Part shown: positions 35,449 to 44,572 of the stretch, one piece after another | Numbering within the stretch: position 1 is the first letter of the stretch | Layout of the letters: every line of letters starts with the position of its first letter | Source of the DNA: Promethearchaeia archaeon | GTDB lineage: Archaea; Asgardarchaeota; Lokiarchaeia; Sigyniarchaeales; SOKP01 | Length of the DNA: 64,000 nt | Assembly (NCBI GenBank): GCA_029856155.1 | Contig: JAHQWL010000055.1 | Location: 99,872 to 163,871, forward strand | Direction of reading: 5' to 3' | The notes under the pieces: model-generated | Database searches by the model: none | Told to the model about the DNA's origin: nothing | The model's input: only the letters and a program-made list of their open reading frames with translations | Position numbers and translations under genes: made by a program

Positions 35449-36246
35449 GTGGATTATAAGTATATTATAGTTGAAAAGAAAGAGCATCTGACAATTGTAC
35501 GTCTTAATAGACCAGAAGTAAGAAATGCTATCAATCCGTACGTAAGCCTCGAGTTAGAAGATGCATTTCATGAGTTTGAAAATGATTCAAAAGCATGGAT
35601 TGCTATTGTAACAGGAGTAGGTGATAAAGCATTTTCTGCAGGATTTGATCTAAAATGGGGTGCCACTAGTACTATTAAAGAACAAGAAGAAGCTTTTAGT
35701 AAGCTTAAATATAAAGCTATTACGGGAGGTCTAACATTCAACCCAAATATTACTAAACCAGTCATCGCTGCTGTAAATGGTTTTGCTTTTGGTGGTGGAT
35801 TTGAACTTGCATTAGGCTGTGATCTAATTATTGCCGCTGAACATGCGTTTTTCTCCTTGCCTGAACCATTAGTAGGTCGCGTTCCTACTGAAGGAGGCGT
35901 ACATCGTTTAGTAAGATATCTCCCATATCATTTAGCAATGGAAATTCTCTTTACGCATAAGCGGATTTCTGCTAAAGAAGGAGTTGAACTTGGTTTTGTA
36001 AATAAAGTGGTGCCATTAGACCAATTGATGACTGAAGCTGAGAAAATAGCTAACGTTATTATGGAAGGTTCACCATTAGCTATTCGAGCGATCAAACAAA
36101 TGGCAAATGATGGTCTTGAAACAACATTGAGAAAAGCTATTAACACAATTTTTCCTCTTTATGCGAAATTTATGCGATCTCACGATTTTATTGAAGGTCC
36201 AAAAGCCTTCTCTGAGAAAAGAAAACCAATTTGGAAAGGAGAGTAG
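35449..36246 (+). CDS. Enoyl-CoA hydratase with both catalytic glutamates
   Basis: A 265-residue crotonase starting at GTG. Of the four crotonase-type genes in the window it is the only one with Glu at both hydratase positions: GGGFELALGCD (Glu144 equivalent) and SLPEPLVGRVP (Glu164 equivalent). It should therefore add water to 2-enoyl-CoA such as crotonyl-CoA. The RVPTEGGVHRL segment resembles carnitinyl-/crotonobetainyl-type hydratases, so short or branched substrates are possible. It is in the same transcription unit as the hydroxyacyl-CoA dehydrogenase and converges on the aldo/keto reductase gene. Confidence 0.9.
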   Translation: MDYKYIIVEKKEHLTIVRLNRPEVRNAINPYVSLELEDAFHEFENDSKAWIAIVTGVGDKAFSAGFDLKWGATSTIKEQEEAFSKLKYKAITGGLTFNPNITKPVIAAVNGFAFGGGFELALGCDLIIAAEHAFFSLPEPLVGRVPTEGGVHRLVRYLPYHLAMEILFTHKRISAKEGVELGFVNKVVPLDQLMTEAEKIANVIMEGSPLAIRAIKQMANDGLETTLRKAINTIFPLYAKFMRSHDFIEGPKAFSEKRKPIWKGE

Positions 36247-36268
36247 TATAGAAAATTATAATTTTTTT

Positions 36269-37939
36269 TTATTTTTCTCGAATCGGTATATATAGATCAA
36301 GTTCAGAAGTATCAGAATCTTTCTGAAATCTCTGATCATACCATTCAAATTCGGGAGCAAACGGTACACGTTCATATCTAGAATTGTTAGGAAGCCATTC
36401 TCCATAGATAAAATCAAAAGTTTCTCCTAAATTGTCTAGTTTCCCCAGATGAGTGAATACAGCATATTTTTGAGCAGGAAATTTTTCTATGATGAGTTCT
36501 TCGGGTATAATTTCGACTTTAAGTATTTCTTGTGCTACAATATAACGATCTTCGCCCTTTTTAAGCAGTTCCTTAGAACTTAAACTTATCCCTAATCCAT
36601 GAGAACCATCTCTATTTTGCACTTTATAAATAATCTCATAGAATTTTGCCCACATTTGAGGCACGTTCCGTTTTTCTCTTTTACCAACGTCTTCGATTCC
36701 CACTATCTGAAAAGCTTCTTTTTCTACAATTTTAGGACCTCTTATGAAAAGTTTAAAAACCTTCGAGAATTCTTGACCTTCTCCTAAAACTAAATGTACT
36801 TTTTCTAATTCATAAGGAATATTAATCTCCTGAGGACATTTCTCAAGACACTCACCACATTGAACACATAGAGCAGCATTTCCATTATTTCTGCTTTCAT
36901 TTAGTTCTTCCTTAGTTTTTGCAAAATAATCATAATATTTAATAAACTCTTCACGATTTTCTACCCAAAGGAGTTCATTTAACATTCCAAAATTTTTTGG
37001 TATATTTACACCTGATGGACAAGGTTGACAATAGTAGCAAAGGGTACAAGGTATTAAGGACTTAGTTTTGAATCGGATTGCCATATCAGAGATAATATTT
37101 AATTCTTCTGGACTAAGAGAATTAATTCCTGATTTATTTGCACTTTCTATATTTTCTATTACGTGATCTAATGTACTCATTCCAGATAGAGCAACTGAGA
37201 CTCCGGGATGGTTCCATACGTATTGTAGTGCCCAACTTGCTGCTGACCTTTTAATAGGTGCATTCTCTATAATATTTTCAATTTCTTTTGTTGTTTTTGT
37301 TAGAAATCCTCCTTTAATAGGTTCCATTACTACGATTGCTATACCCTTACTTGCTGCATATTCTAAACCTTTTGTTGTTGCTTGTGTATTATGATCAACA
37401 AAATTCCATTGAATTTGAGTCATATCCCAATTATAAAAATCAATGATTTCTTTAAATACATCATAAGAGTCATGGAAGGAAAATCCTATATGTCTAATTT
37501 TTCCTGCAGTCTTCGCCTCTTCCATTTTCTCTATAAATTCATATTTTTTAACTAATTCAAAAGTTCGTTTGCTTAGGCCGTGGAATAAATAGATGTCTAG
37601 ATAATTAGTCTGTAATTTCTCCAATTGAGTGTTAAGGTAATTATCAAAATCTTCCCTTTTAGTTACTCTCCAAATTGGAAGTTTGGTGACCAACTTAATT
37701 TTTTCACGGTACCCGTCCTTTAATGCTTTACCAACTATGATTTCACTAGTTTCATTATGATACGGAAAAGCTGTATCAAAATAATTTACACCATTATCAA
37801 TAGCATATCTAATCATTTTTATAGCTACTTCTTCATCAATCACTTCATTTCCATTTTCTTTCTTAGTAGGAAGTCTCATACATCCAAAGCCTAATACTGA
37901 TACGTCCCAATCTAATGATCCCATTTTTCGATATTTCAT
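36269..37939 (-). CDS. Aldo/keto reductase - ferredoxin - GyrI-like fusion
   Basis: A 556-residue three-part protein. Residues 1-290 are an aldo/keto reductase barrel with the tetrad Asp55, Tyr60, Lys86 and His120. Residues 298-370 carry two cysteine clusters (C298/301/304/307 and C358/361/364/368), a ferredoxin-type Fe-S module seen in some anaerobe AKRs. Residues about 400-556 form a GyrI/AraC effector-binding-like domain: IVEKEAFQIVGIEDVG, FPAQKYAVFTHLG, IYGEWLPN, PEFEWYDQRF and a final LDLYIPI. The last domain normally binds small ligands in regulators. The fusion suggests a redox enzyme with a built-in ligand sensor or second binding site. Substrate unknown. Confidence 0.85.
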   Translation of the reverse strand: MKYRKMGSLDWDVSVLGFGCMRLPTKKENGNEVIDEEVAIKMIRYAIDNGVNYFDTAFPYHNETSEIIVGKALKDGYREKIKLVTKLPIWRVTKREDFDNYLNTQLEKLQTNYLDIYLFHGLSKRTFELVKKYEFIEKMEEAKTAGKIRHIGFSFHDSYDVFKEIIDFYNWDMTQIQWNFVDHNTQATTKGLEYAASKGIAIVVMEPIKGGFLTKTTKEIENIIENAPIKRSAASWALQYVWNHPGVSVALSGMSTLDHVIENIESANKSGINSLSPEELNIISDMAIRFKTKSLIPCTLCYYCQPCPSGVNIPKNFGMLNELLWVENREEFIKYYDYFAKTKEELNESRNNGNAALCVQCGECLEKCPQEINIPYELEKVHLVLGEGQEFSKVFKLFIRGPKIVEKEAFQIVGIEDVGKREKRNVPQMWAKFYEIIYKVQNRDGSHGLGISLSSKELLKKGEDRYIVAQEILKVEIIPEELIIEKFPAQKYAVFTHLGKLDNLGETFDFIYGEWLPNNSRYERVPFAPEFEWYDQRFQKDSDTSELDLYIPIREK

Positions 37940-38057
37940 TTTTTCTTTTTTATTTCTTTTTTTTTTTTTATATATAAACTTAATATACGTATTATATTTA
38001 TAGTTTCGAAGATTTATAATAGATAAGAATTAAGATTGATAAACAGGTAATTATGAA

Positions 38058-39089
38058 ATGATTGAAACGAGTATTACTAAAATGTTTGGGATAAAATACC
38101 CAATATTTAGCGCCCCAATGGGACCATTTTTCACGCGTGATTTAGCATTAGCAGTATGTGAAGCTGGTGGATTGGGAGTATTATCAAATGTTAATATTGT
38201 GGGGACTGATCCTGTTAAGGAACATGTTGCAAGTATAGAATATATGATTGAACACACAGATAAACCATTTGGGCTTAACATTCTTACTTCTCGCAATAAT
38301 GTTGGAGTTCGAGAAATGGTAAGAAAATTGCCACAAATTGTTCTGAAGAATCCTAAAATGAGGGATCAATGTAAATATTGGCTTACTTCAGCAGGTTCTT
38401 CAAAATTTCTCCCAGGCTCTAAATATTTCCAAGAATTAAGGGAAAATTCGGAAGTTAAGCATTTTCATGTAGCACCTGCCGTATGGTTAGCACAGAAATG
38501 CGTGGATGCTGGTGTAGATGGGATAGTGGTTACTGGCACTGAAGGAGGTGGTCATCAATCTTATGAAAGAGTTTCAACACTCGTATTGCTACAACAGGTT
38601 AATAAAGTTTTTCCTAATTTACCCAAAATAGCATGTGGAGGATTTGCTACAGGAGAGGGACTGAGTGCAGCACTTTCCTTAGGCGCAGGAGCTATAGCTA
38701 TGGGTTCTCGATTTATTGCTTCAAGACAAAGTGAATTTCATGAAAAATATAAAGCATTAGTTCCACCAGGGATACCGCAAAATACTGGGCTTTACACTGG
38801 AGCATTTGGTCCTATTCGTTTGTACAAAAATGAATATGCTCTACGACATCCTGCACCCGGTTCTAAAGAGGAGATGATAGCTTATGAACAATCTATAAGC
38901 CCTGAACAAAGAGCCCATGATTTAGGGGCTTATGATAGGGTTTATAACGGAGATATTGAAACTGGCGCCGTATTACTAGGTCAATCAATTGGTATTATTG
39001 ATAGTATTGACGATGTCAATGATATTATTGAAAGAATAATGAAGGAAGCAGAAAATGCAATTCGAAATAATTATTCTTTATTAAAATAA
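38058..39089 (+). CDS. Nitronate monooxygenase/FabK-like FMN oxidoreductase
   Basis: A 343-residue FMN barrel of the 2-nitropropane dioxygenase group: APMGPFFTRDLALAVCEAGGLGVLS at the N-terminus, the VTGTEGGGHQSYE segment with the catalytic-type His, and GGFATGEGLSAALSLGAGAIAMGSRF for phosphate binding. Such proteins act as nitronate monooxygenases, FabK-type enoyl reductases or PUFA-synthase-like reductases. In an anaerobic acyl-CoA setting an enoyl-thioester reductase role is more plausible, but not shown. A paralogue lies at 52099-53151. The ferredoxin/winged-helix gene follows after 39 bp. Confidence 0.85.
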   Translation: MIETSITKMFGIKYPIFSAPMGPFFTRDLALAVCEAGGLGVLSNVNIVGTDPVKEHVASIEYMIEHTDKPFGLNILTSRNNVGVREMVRKLPQIVLKNPKMRDQCKYWLTSAGSSKFLPGSKYFQELRENSEVKHFHVAPAVWLAQKCVDAGVDGIVVTGTEGGGHQSYERVSTLVLLQQVNKVFPNLPKIACGGFATGEGLSAALSLGAGAIAMGSRFIASRQSEFHEKYKALVPPGIPQNTGLYTGAFGPIRLYKNEYALRHPAPGSKEEMIAYEQSISPEQRAHDLGAYDRVYNGDIETGAVLLGQSIGIIDSIDDVNDIIERIMKEAENAIRNNYSLLK

Positions 39090-39128
39090 CAAATAAAGTA
39101 AATTAAATTATATAGAGAATGATAAAAA

Positions 39129-40271
39129 TTGAAAGAAACACTAGATAAAAACCTATATAACAAATATAAAAAAGTAACTCAAGCAATAAATAGTGCTGGG
39201 GGTACTCCATTTGCGGTTAATGATATACTAATTTCGATTGTTAAGCATATCACATCTGAAGAAGATTTAGATTTCATTCTGGTTTTCAAAAAACAAAAGT
39301 CTCAAACAATGGAACAACTAAAGTTAAGTAGCAATTTAACTGAGGAAGAAATTTTAAAAAAAGTTAAAAAATTAGCGAAGAAGGGACTTATTTTTAATCA
39401 ACCAAACCGACAAGGAGTATTGGTCTTTAGATTAATGCCATTTATAAATGTGGGTGTTTTTGAATATACATTTATGAAAAAGCTCGAATATACTAATGAA
39501 GAGAAAGAAATAGCTGACCTATTTGCAAAGTTATTCAAAGAATCAAGAGAACTGTGGGTCTCGAATTATGATATCCTTGACAGCTACTTAGAAAGGATGC
39601 AACCAATAGATAGAACAATTCCTTTTACTGAAAATAAAGAAACTGGAAAGGAAATTAATATCACTATTAATAAAGAATTAGAAGTGCCTGAACAGAAGAT
39701 ACTACCTACTCAAAGAGTAGAAGAATTAGTAGAGAAGTTTGATGAGATTGCAGTTGGGCACTGTTTTTGTCGTCACCATAAAGATCTATTAGGAAAATCT
39801 TGTAAACAAACTGATATAAGGGAAAACTGTTTTACTTTTGGTAAATCTGCACGATATACATCTGAACAGGGATTTAGTAGACTAATATCAAAAGATGAGG
39901 CCTTGAAGATTCTAAAACAATCTGAGCACGATGGATTGGTCCATAAAGCATTTCATCCCCATTTTGACATAAAAAGAGATGAGACCAGTATTTGCAATTG
40001 TTGTACCTGTTGTTGCGGAAATTTTGGAAATCCTACCGTTAATGCAACTAATTATTTCGCTCAGGTTAATCAAGATCTTTGTGTAGGATGTGGAACTTGT
40101 GTTGAAAAATGTTCTACTAGTTCTATGCAGTTGAATGAAGAGGGGAAGGCTGAAAGAATTGGAGAATATTGTATAGGATGTGGAGTATGTGCATATTTTT
40201 GTCCAGAAAATGCCATATCCCTAGTTGAAGATAAGAGAATAGTGAGAATATTACCTCCTCGCCCAACTTAA
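39129..40271 (+). CDS. Winged-helix plus double [4Fe-4S] ferredoxin protein
   Basis: A 380-residue protein starting at TTG (the nearby ATG frame stops after nine codons). Residues about 40-100 look like a winged helix (MEQLKLSSNLTEEEILKKVKKLAKKGLI), followed by a helical region, a Cys/His-rich block (CFCRHHKDLLGKSCKQ and CNCCTCCCGNFG), then two classical ferredoxin motifs (CVGCGTCVEKC and CIGCGVCAYFCPENA). It may be an electron carrier with a DNA- or protein-binding head. It is in the same unit as the nitronate-monooxygenase-like gene and could supply its electrons. Confidence 0.82.
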   Translation: MKETLDKNLYNKYKKVTQAINSAGGTPFAVNDILISIVKHITSEEDLDFILVFKKQKSQTMEQLKLSSNLTEEEILKKVKKLAKKGLIFNQPNRQGVLVFRLMPFINVGVFEYTFMKKLEYTNEEKEIADLFAKLFKESRELWVSNYDILDSYLERMQPIDRTIPFTENKETGKEINITINKELEVPEQKILPTQRVEELVEKFDEIAVGHCFCRHHKDLLGKSCKQTDIRENCFTFGKSARYTSEQGFSRLISKDEALKILKQSEHDGLVHKAFHPHFDIKRDETSICNCCTCCCGNFGNPTVNATNYFAQVNQDLCVGCGTCVEKCSTSSMQLNEEGKAERIGEYCIGCGVCAYFCPENAISLVEDKRIVRILPPRPT

Positions 40272-40279
40272 AATAACAC

Positions 40280-40300
40280 TTTTTTTTTAATTTTTTATTT
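40280..40300 (+). terminator. T-rich putative archaeal terminator
   Basis: A run of nine T followed by a second T6 run lies just after the stop of the ferredoxin gene, without a stem. Archaeal RNA polymerase can terminate at such oligo-T tracts; the AT-rich background makes this only a candidate. Confidence 0.35.
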
Positions 40301-40437
40301 TATTAATCATACGATTTTTTCAAATATACATATTATATTTAAGTTATTGATAATTAATATGATTAGGCAAAATTGATATTAAGCTTGAAATTAATATAAT
40401 TATATCAGACTCTATATAAAAACTAATGGAGAAATTT

Positions 40438-41145
40438 ATGAGCGAGAAATCAAGTAAAAAACAAACTCGAAGTCGCTCTCCTGAAAAAAAAGCAGCTCAA
40501 TTTGAACAAATTTTAGAAGCAGGAAAAAATTTATTCTTGGAAAAAGGAAGAGATGGGTTTAGCTTGCGGGGGTTAGCTAAAATTCTTGGAATGAATCAGA
40601 ATAATCTGTACAATTATGTTGAGAGTAAAAGAGAACTGTGGATAGCTATTCGAAATAAATTTTTTAAACAATATAGGGATGAAAATATTGAAATTATGAA
40701 AGTTCACGATGGACCTACAACTGATCTTTTAATGAAAATCTTTAGTAACTTTTTAGAGTTTGCTGGTAAGGATTTTGGTGCTTTTAGCATGATGCATCTC
40801 ACAGAATCTCCCCCTTCTGACAAGATAGGACCTTTCGAAAAAGAATATCAGGAATTTAATTATTTAAGAGGGACAGCTAGAGTTGTACAAAATGCAATTG
40901 AAGCAAAAGAAATTAAGCAATCTAATCCGGGATTGATAACTTTCTTTACTTATAGTTTAATATTAGGTGCAGCTATAGTAGAACGAAATATGAGGTTGCT
41001 TGAGCAAAACCCTGATTTTGAAGGAGATTATGTCAGTGAAATCTTAACATTTAAGCAAACTGATTTTGGCAGTACAGAATTTCGTAATTATGTTGTAGAA
41101 AAATTAGAATTAATTTTAAAAAACTCAAATTTAGATAAAAAATAA
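40438..41145 (+). CDS. TetR-family transcriptional regulator
   Basis: About 235 residues with a TetR helix-turn-helix at about 24-66 (ILEAGKNLFLEKG, SLRGLAKILGMNQNNLYNYV, then KRELW) and a helical ligand domain. The ATG at 40438 is preferred because GGAG (40428-40431) lies 6 nt before it; an ATG at 40426 overlaps that site. TetR proteins beside beta-oxidation genes often repress them and are released by acyl-CoA (FadR type). That role fits this neighbourhood but is inferred. It stands alone between two intergenic gaps. Confidence 0.88.
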   Translation: MSEKSSKKQTRSRSPEKKAAQFEQILEAGKNLFLEKGRDGFSLRGLAKILGMNQNNLYNYVESKRELWIAIRNKFFKQYRDENIEIMKVHDGPTTDLLMKIFSNFLEFAGKDFGAFSMMHLTESPPSDKIGPFEKEYQEFNYLRGTARVVQNAIEAKEIKQSNPGLITFFTYSLILGAAIVERNMRLLEQNPDFEGDYVSEILTFKQTDFGSTEFRNYVVEKLELILKNSNLDKK

Positions 41146-41455
41146 AAAAGAAGAATGGATTTTTTTTGATTATTCTTTTGGATATAATAACATCCTCTTT
41201 ATCTTAAATAATTTAAAATAAAACACTTGGATTTCTTAAGAAAATTGTACTTTTATTTTCTACCATAATTTCACTCCTCTATTTTGTAAATTAAAGTGAT
41301 TATGAAATATCTATACTTTTTTGTATATAAAATTGAATAGTTATGACACATTTGTAGTTTTTTCTGCCAATTTAATGACATCTATATAGATTTCACAATT
41401 TTATTTATTAATAAATGAAATTTTATTTTAAAATACTTAATTTTTTAGTGATAAG
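41146..41455. other. Intergenic region after the TetR gene
   Basis: A 310-bp AT-rich gap with T-rich stretches just after the TetR stop (candidate terminator) and a presumed promoter for the Old-Yellow-Enzyme gene. No open frame, RNA gene or clear operator is recognised. Confidence 0.4.
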
Positions 41456-42583
41456 ATGGTAAATAAAGAAGTTTGGGAAAAAGTAGTTCTTCAGCAGCTT
41501 GAATTACCAAATCAAGTGAATATACCAAACAGAATTTGGCGAGCTGCTACTTGGATGGGTATGGCAAATCCTGATGGGACAGTAAATGATACTGTAATAG
41601 ATACTTATAGTAAAATTAAAGCGGGTTTAGTATTTACCGGTTTTCAATATGTCTCTCCCGAAGGGAAATCTCTTATCGGCCAACTTTCAAACTCGAAACC
41701 AGAAGATCTCCCAGGTTTAAAACGCCTAGCTGATGCAATACATTCAACAGGAAGTTTGGCTGGAGCTCAATTGGTTCATTGTGGCGGGGCAGCTAATCCG
41801 AGATTTTGTCATGGAGATGTATCCTTTGGACCTAGTGATGGAGAATTTCGAATCCCTACAGGGGGGATAAAAAAAGTTAAAGCTATGACCATAGAACAGA
41901 TCGAAAGTGTAACACAAGACTACGTTGAAGCAGCGAAACGCGCAGTAGATGCTGGATTTGATGTGATCAATGTTCATGGCGCTCATGGGTACCAACTTTG
42001 GCAATTTTTTGACCCTAATACAAATAAACGACCTAAGGATGATCCATACAATAGCACATCTTTAGAAGGGCGCTCTAAAGCTCTGATTGAGGTGATATTG
42101 GCGATAAAAAAAGTTGTAGATGTACCGATTTTTGTAAAAGTAAATTCAAGCTCATCTGGGACGAAACCAGAAGAGGTTGGAGAACTAGTAAAGAAAATTG
42201 CTCACGCTGGAGCACATCTCGTGATTATAAGTGGTTCAAGATCAACTCAGAATCCTAAAGAAGTAGGTGAAGCATACTTTTTAGAAAAAGCTATGAAAAT
42301 TAAAGAGATTACGGGGGATACTGATATTTTATTTGCATTAGTTGGGGGAATTCGGACACCTAAAACAATAGTGAGGTTACTTTCGGGTAATGGAAGCAAA
42401 AAAGCAAGGTTTGATGCGATCGAGCTTTGTCGCCCATTCATATGTGAACCAGCTCTTATCGATCGTTGGAATTTGGAAACAAAAATGGGAAACCAAAACC
42501 CCGCAAGATGTATATCATGTATGGGATGTTTTGAACCCGCATTTTCCGGAAGCGGAACTCAATGTACGTCCTTTAAGGATTAA
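41456..42583 (+). CDS. Old Yellow Enzyme-type NADH:flavin oxidoreductase (barrel only)
   Basis: A 375-residue FMN barrel resembling the N-terminal domain of 2,4-dienoyl-CoA reductase: AGAQLVHCGG, MTIEQIESVTQDYVEAAKRA, FDVINVHGAHGYQLWQFF, and a C-terminal CISCMGC plus later Cys suited to a [4Fe-4S] cluster. The C-terminal FAD/NAD domain of the full 2,4-dienoyl-CoA reductase is absent, so electrons must come from a partner such as a ferredoxin. A role in reducing unsaturated acyl-CoA fits the island. The protein ends shortly after the last Cys. Confidence 0.8.
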   Translation: MVNKEVWEKVVLQQLELPNQVNIPNRIWRAATWMGMANPDGTVNDTVIDTYSKIKAGLVFTGFQYVSPEGKSLIGQLSNSKPEDLPGLKRLADAIHSTGSLAGAQLVHCGGAANPRFCHGDVSFGPSDGEFRIPTGGIKKVKAMTIEQIESVTQDYVEAAKRAVDAGFDVINVHGAHGYQLWQFFDPNTNKRPKDDPYNSTSLEGRSKALIEVILAIKKVVDVPIFVKVNSSSSGTKPEEVGELVKKIAHAGAHLVIISGSRSTQNPKEVGEAYFLEKAMKIKEITGDTDILFALVGGIRTPKTIVRLLSGNGSKKARFDAIELCRPFICEPALIDRWNLETKMGNQNPARCISCMGCFEPAFSGSGTQCTSFKD

Positions 42584-42676
42584 AAATCATAAAGAAAAAT
42601 TAAAAAACATTATTTAAATATACATAACACATTAATCTATCTGAATTAAAAAAATTAATAATCTTAAGTGAAAAAT

Positions 42677-43621
42677 ATGGGAATGTTAGATGGAAAGGTT
42701 GCTATAATTACTGGAGCAGGTCGTGGTGTAGGGCGTGAAGAAGCCTTAGCTATGGCTAAAGCTGGTTGTAATTTAGTTATTAATGATATTGGTGGGGGTT
42801 CGAGTGATTTAGAGCAAGAAACAAGAATTGCAGAAGGGGTAGTTGAGGAGTGTAAAAAACTAGGAATTAAAGCCGTGGCAAATTATGATTCAGTTGTTGA
42901 TTTCAATAAGGCAAAGGGCATGTTAGATCAAGCAATTTCGGAATTTGGGAAATTACATATTGTTGTAAATAATGCGGGTGTATTACGGGATAGGATGATT
43001 TTCAATATGACAGAAGCGGAATTTGATACAGTTATTGCTGTGCATTTAAAGGGTACTTTTAATTTAACCAGACACGCTGCTGAATATTTTAGAGAAAAGG
43101 GAAAGGAAGATCCTAGCTTAAAAAATTTTGGAAGAATCATTAATACTGCTTCCGATTCTGGCTTATACGGAAATGTAGGTCAATCTAATTATGGTGCTGC
43201 TAAATCAGGTATTGCAACTTTCACTTTAATTGTATCTCGAGAATTAGCCAAATACGCAACTGTTAATTGTGTTGTTCCTAGTGCTAGAACTCGAATGACA
43301 ACTGATTTAACACCAAAAATGGTTGAATGGATGAATACGAAAACTGATGATGGATTTGACATATTTAATCCTTCACATTTTGCTCCATTGGTGGTATACC
43401 TTGCTTCTGATGCAGCTAGTAAAATAAATGGGGAGATATTTAGAGCAATCGGTGATAAAGTTTGGGTTTATAGTGGATGGCGCGCCGTTAATAAAATATC
43501 TAATAACTGGAAACCATTCACTCCTGAACAACTAGCCGAAAGGGTCGAATCAGAATTAATGAAGGATTTACCTGATAAAAGAGAAGGTGCCATCACCCCC
43601 AAAGAAATATTCAATCAATGA
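42677..43621 (+). CDS. Short-chain dehydrogenase matching the MFE-2 (HSD17B4) dehydrogenase domain
   Basis: About 314 residues: GAGRGVGREEALAMAKAG, VVNDIGG-like NDIGGG, VANYDSV, VVNNAGVLRDRMI, HLKGTFNLTRHAAEYF and catalytic QSNYGAAKSG. These follow, in order, the dehydrogenase domain of eukaryotic peroxisomal multifunctional enzyme 2, including its extended length relative to plain SDRs. Expected reaction: oxidation of (3R)-hydroxyacyl-CoA. The gene is followed 46 bp later by the hydratase-2 partner. A GTG at 42668 is an alternative start. Confidence 0.87.
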   Translation: MGMLDGKVAIITGAGRGVGREEALAMAKAGCNLVINDIGGGSSDLEQETRIAEGVVEECKKLGIKAVANYDSVVDFNKAKGMLDQAISEFGKLHIVVNNAGVLRDRMIFNMTEAEFDTVIAVHLKGTFNLTRHAAEYFREKGKEDPSLKNFGRIINTASDSGLYGNVGQSNYGAAKSGIATFTLIVSRELAKYATVNCVVPSARTRMTTDLTPKMVEWMNTKTDDGFDIFNPSHFAPLVVYLASDAASKINGEIFRAIGDKVWVYSGWRAVNKISNNWKPFTPEQLAERVESELMKDLPDKREGAITPKEIFNQ

Positions 43622-43667
43622 TATTTAATATTTTTTTATTATTTTAAAAATGTTAGGAGGGATGAAA

Positions 43668-44504
43668 ATGCCAAAAATAAATTTGGATGCTATAGGTCAA
43701 ACTAAAGAAAGTGTTTTTGAATATAATTGGAAAGATGTAGTACTTTATGCTCTAGGGATAGGAGCACAACCAGAAGAATTACCATTTCTATATGAACGGA
43801 ATCCTGGAGGTGTGAAAGTATTCCCAAGCTATGCGGTTATTGCAGGAGATGGAGCTGCTCCATTAGAAAAGCTTGGGAGAATCGATTTTTCTCGATATAT
43901 TCATGGGGAGCAGTACATAAAACTTTACAGCCCATTTCCATCACAGGGAAAAATTAGAAGAAAAGGAACAATAACTCATATCTTTGATAAGGGAAAGAGT
44001 GCTGTAATTCATTCACTAAGACAGGGCTATACAGAAAAGGGTGAGCATATATTTGATGCAAAATGGGTACATGTCTATCTAGATGCGGGAGGATTTGGTG
44101 GGGATCCAGGGCCAAAATCTGCACCTATAAATCCACCAGAGGGAGTTGACCCCGATTTCAGTATTTCATATAAAATATCAGAAAATCAAGCCGCTATCTA
44201 TAGACTTAGTGGTGATTTTAATCCTTTACATATAGATCCTGAATTTGCTAGTCGAAGTGGTAGGTTTAGAGCGCCAATCCTCCACGGGTTATGTACATAT
44301 GGATTCACAGCTCGTGCAATATTGTATGGAGTATGTGATGGTGAAATCTCACGATTTAAAGAGTTTAGTGCAAGATTTTCCTCACCAGTTTACCCAGGCG
44401 ATACACTTACAACAGAAGGTTGGAAAGAGAAAGATAAATATATTATTCAAGCTCGTACCGGACAAAACATTGTCATTAGTAATAGTTATGCAGTAATAGA
44501 ATAA
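43668..44504 (+). CDS. Hydratase 2 (MaoC-type) matching the MFE-2 hydratase domain
   Basis: About 278 residues forming two hot-dog repeats. The second has the R-hydratase signature RLSGDFNPLHIDPEFA with the catalytic Asp and His, then PILHGLCTYGFTAR; the first has YALGIGAQPEELPFLYE and HGEQYIKLYSPFP. Both blocks follow the hydratase-2 domain of human HSD17B4 closely. It should interconvert 2-enoyl-CoA and (3R)-hydroxyacyl-CoA for the adjacent dehydrogenase. The start is placed at 43668 because AGGAGGG (43655-43661) lies 6 nt upstream; an in-frame ATG at 43650 precedes that site. Confidence 0.9.
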   Translation: MPKINLDAIGQTKESVFEYNWKDVVLYALGIGAQPEELPFLYERNPGGVKVFPSYAVIAGDGAAPLEKLGRIDFSRYIHGEQYIKLYSPFPSQGKIRRKGTITHIFDKGKSAVIHSLRQGYTEKGEHIFDAKWVHVYLDAGGFGGDPGPKSAPINPPEGVDPDFSISYKISENQAAIYRLSGDFNPLHIDPEFASRSGRFRAPILHGLCTYGFTARAILYGVCDGEISRFKEFSARFSSPVYPGDTLTTEGWKEKDKYIIQARTGQNIVISNSYAVIE

Positions 44505-44572
44505 GTATGGCTTATTTCTATGCCAATTATAATTTCTAAGTAAAAAAATAAATATATAATGGAAACGTAATT

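Noticed and set aside
37954..37970. Poly-T stretch as a terminator
   Set aside because: It lies upstream of the minus-strand aldo/keto reductase and before a plus-strand gene, so no gene ends there; more likely AT-rich promoter DNA.
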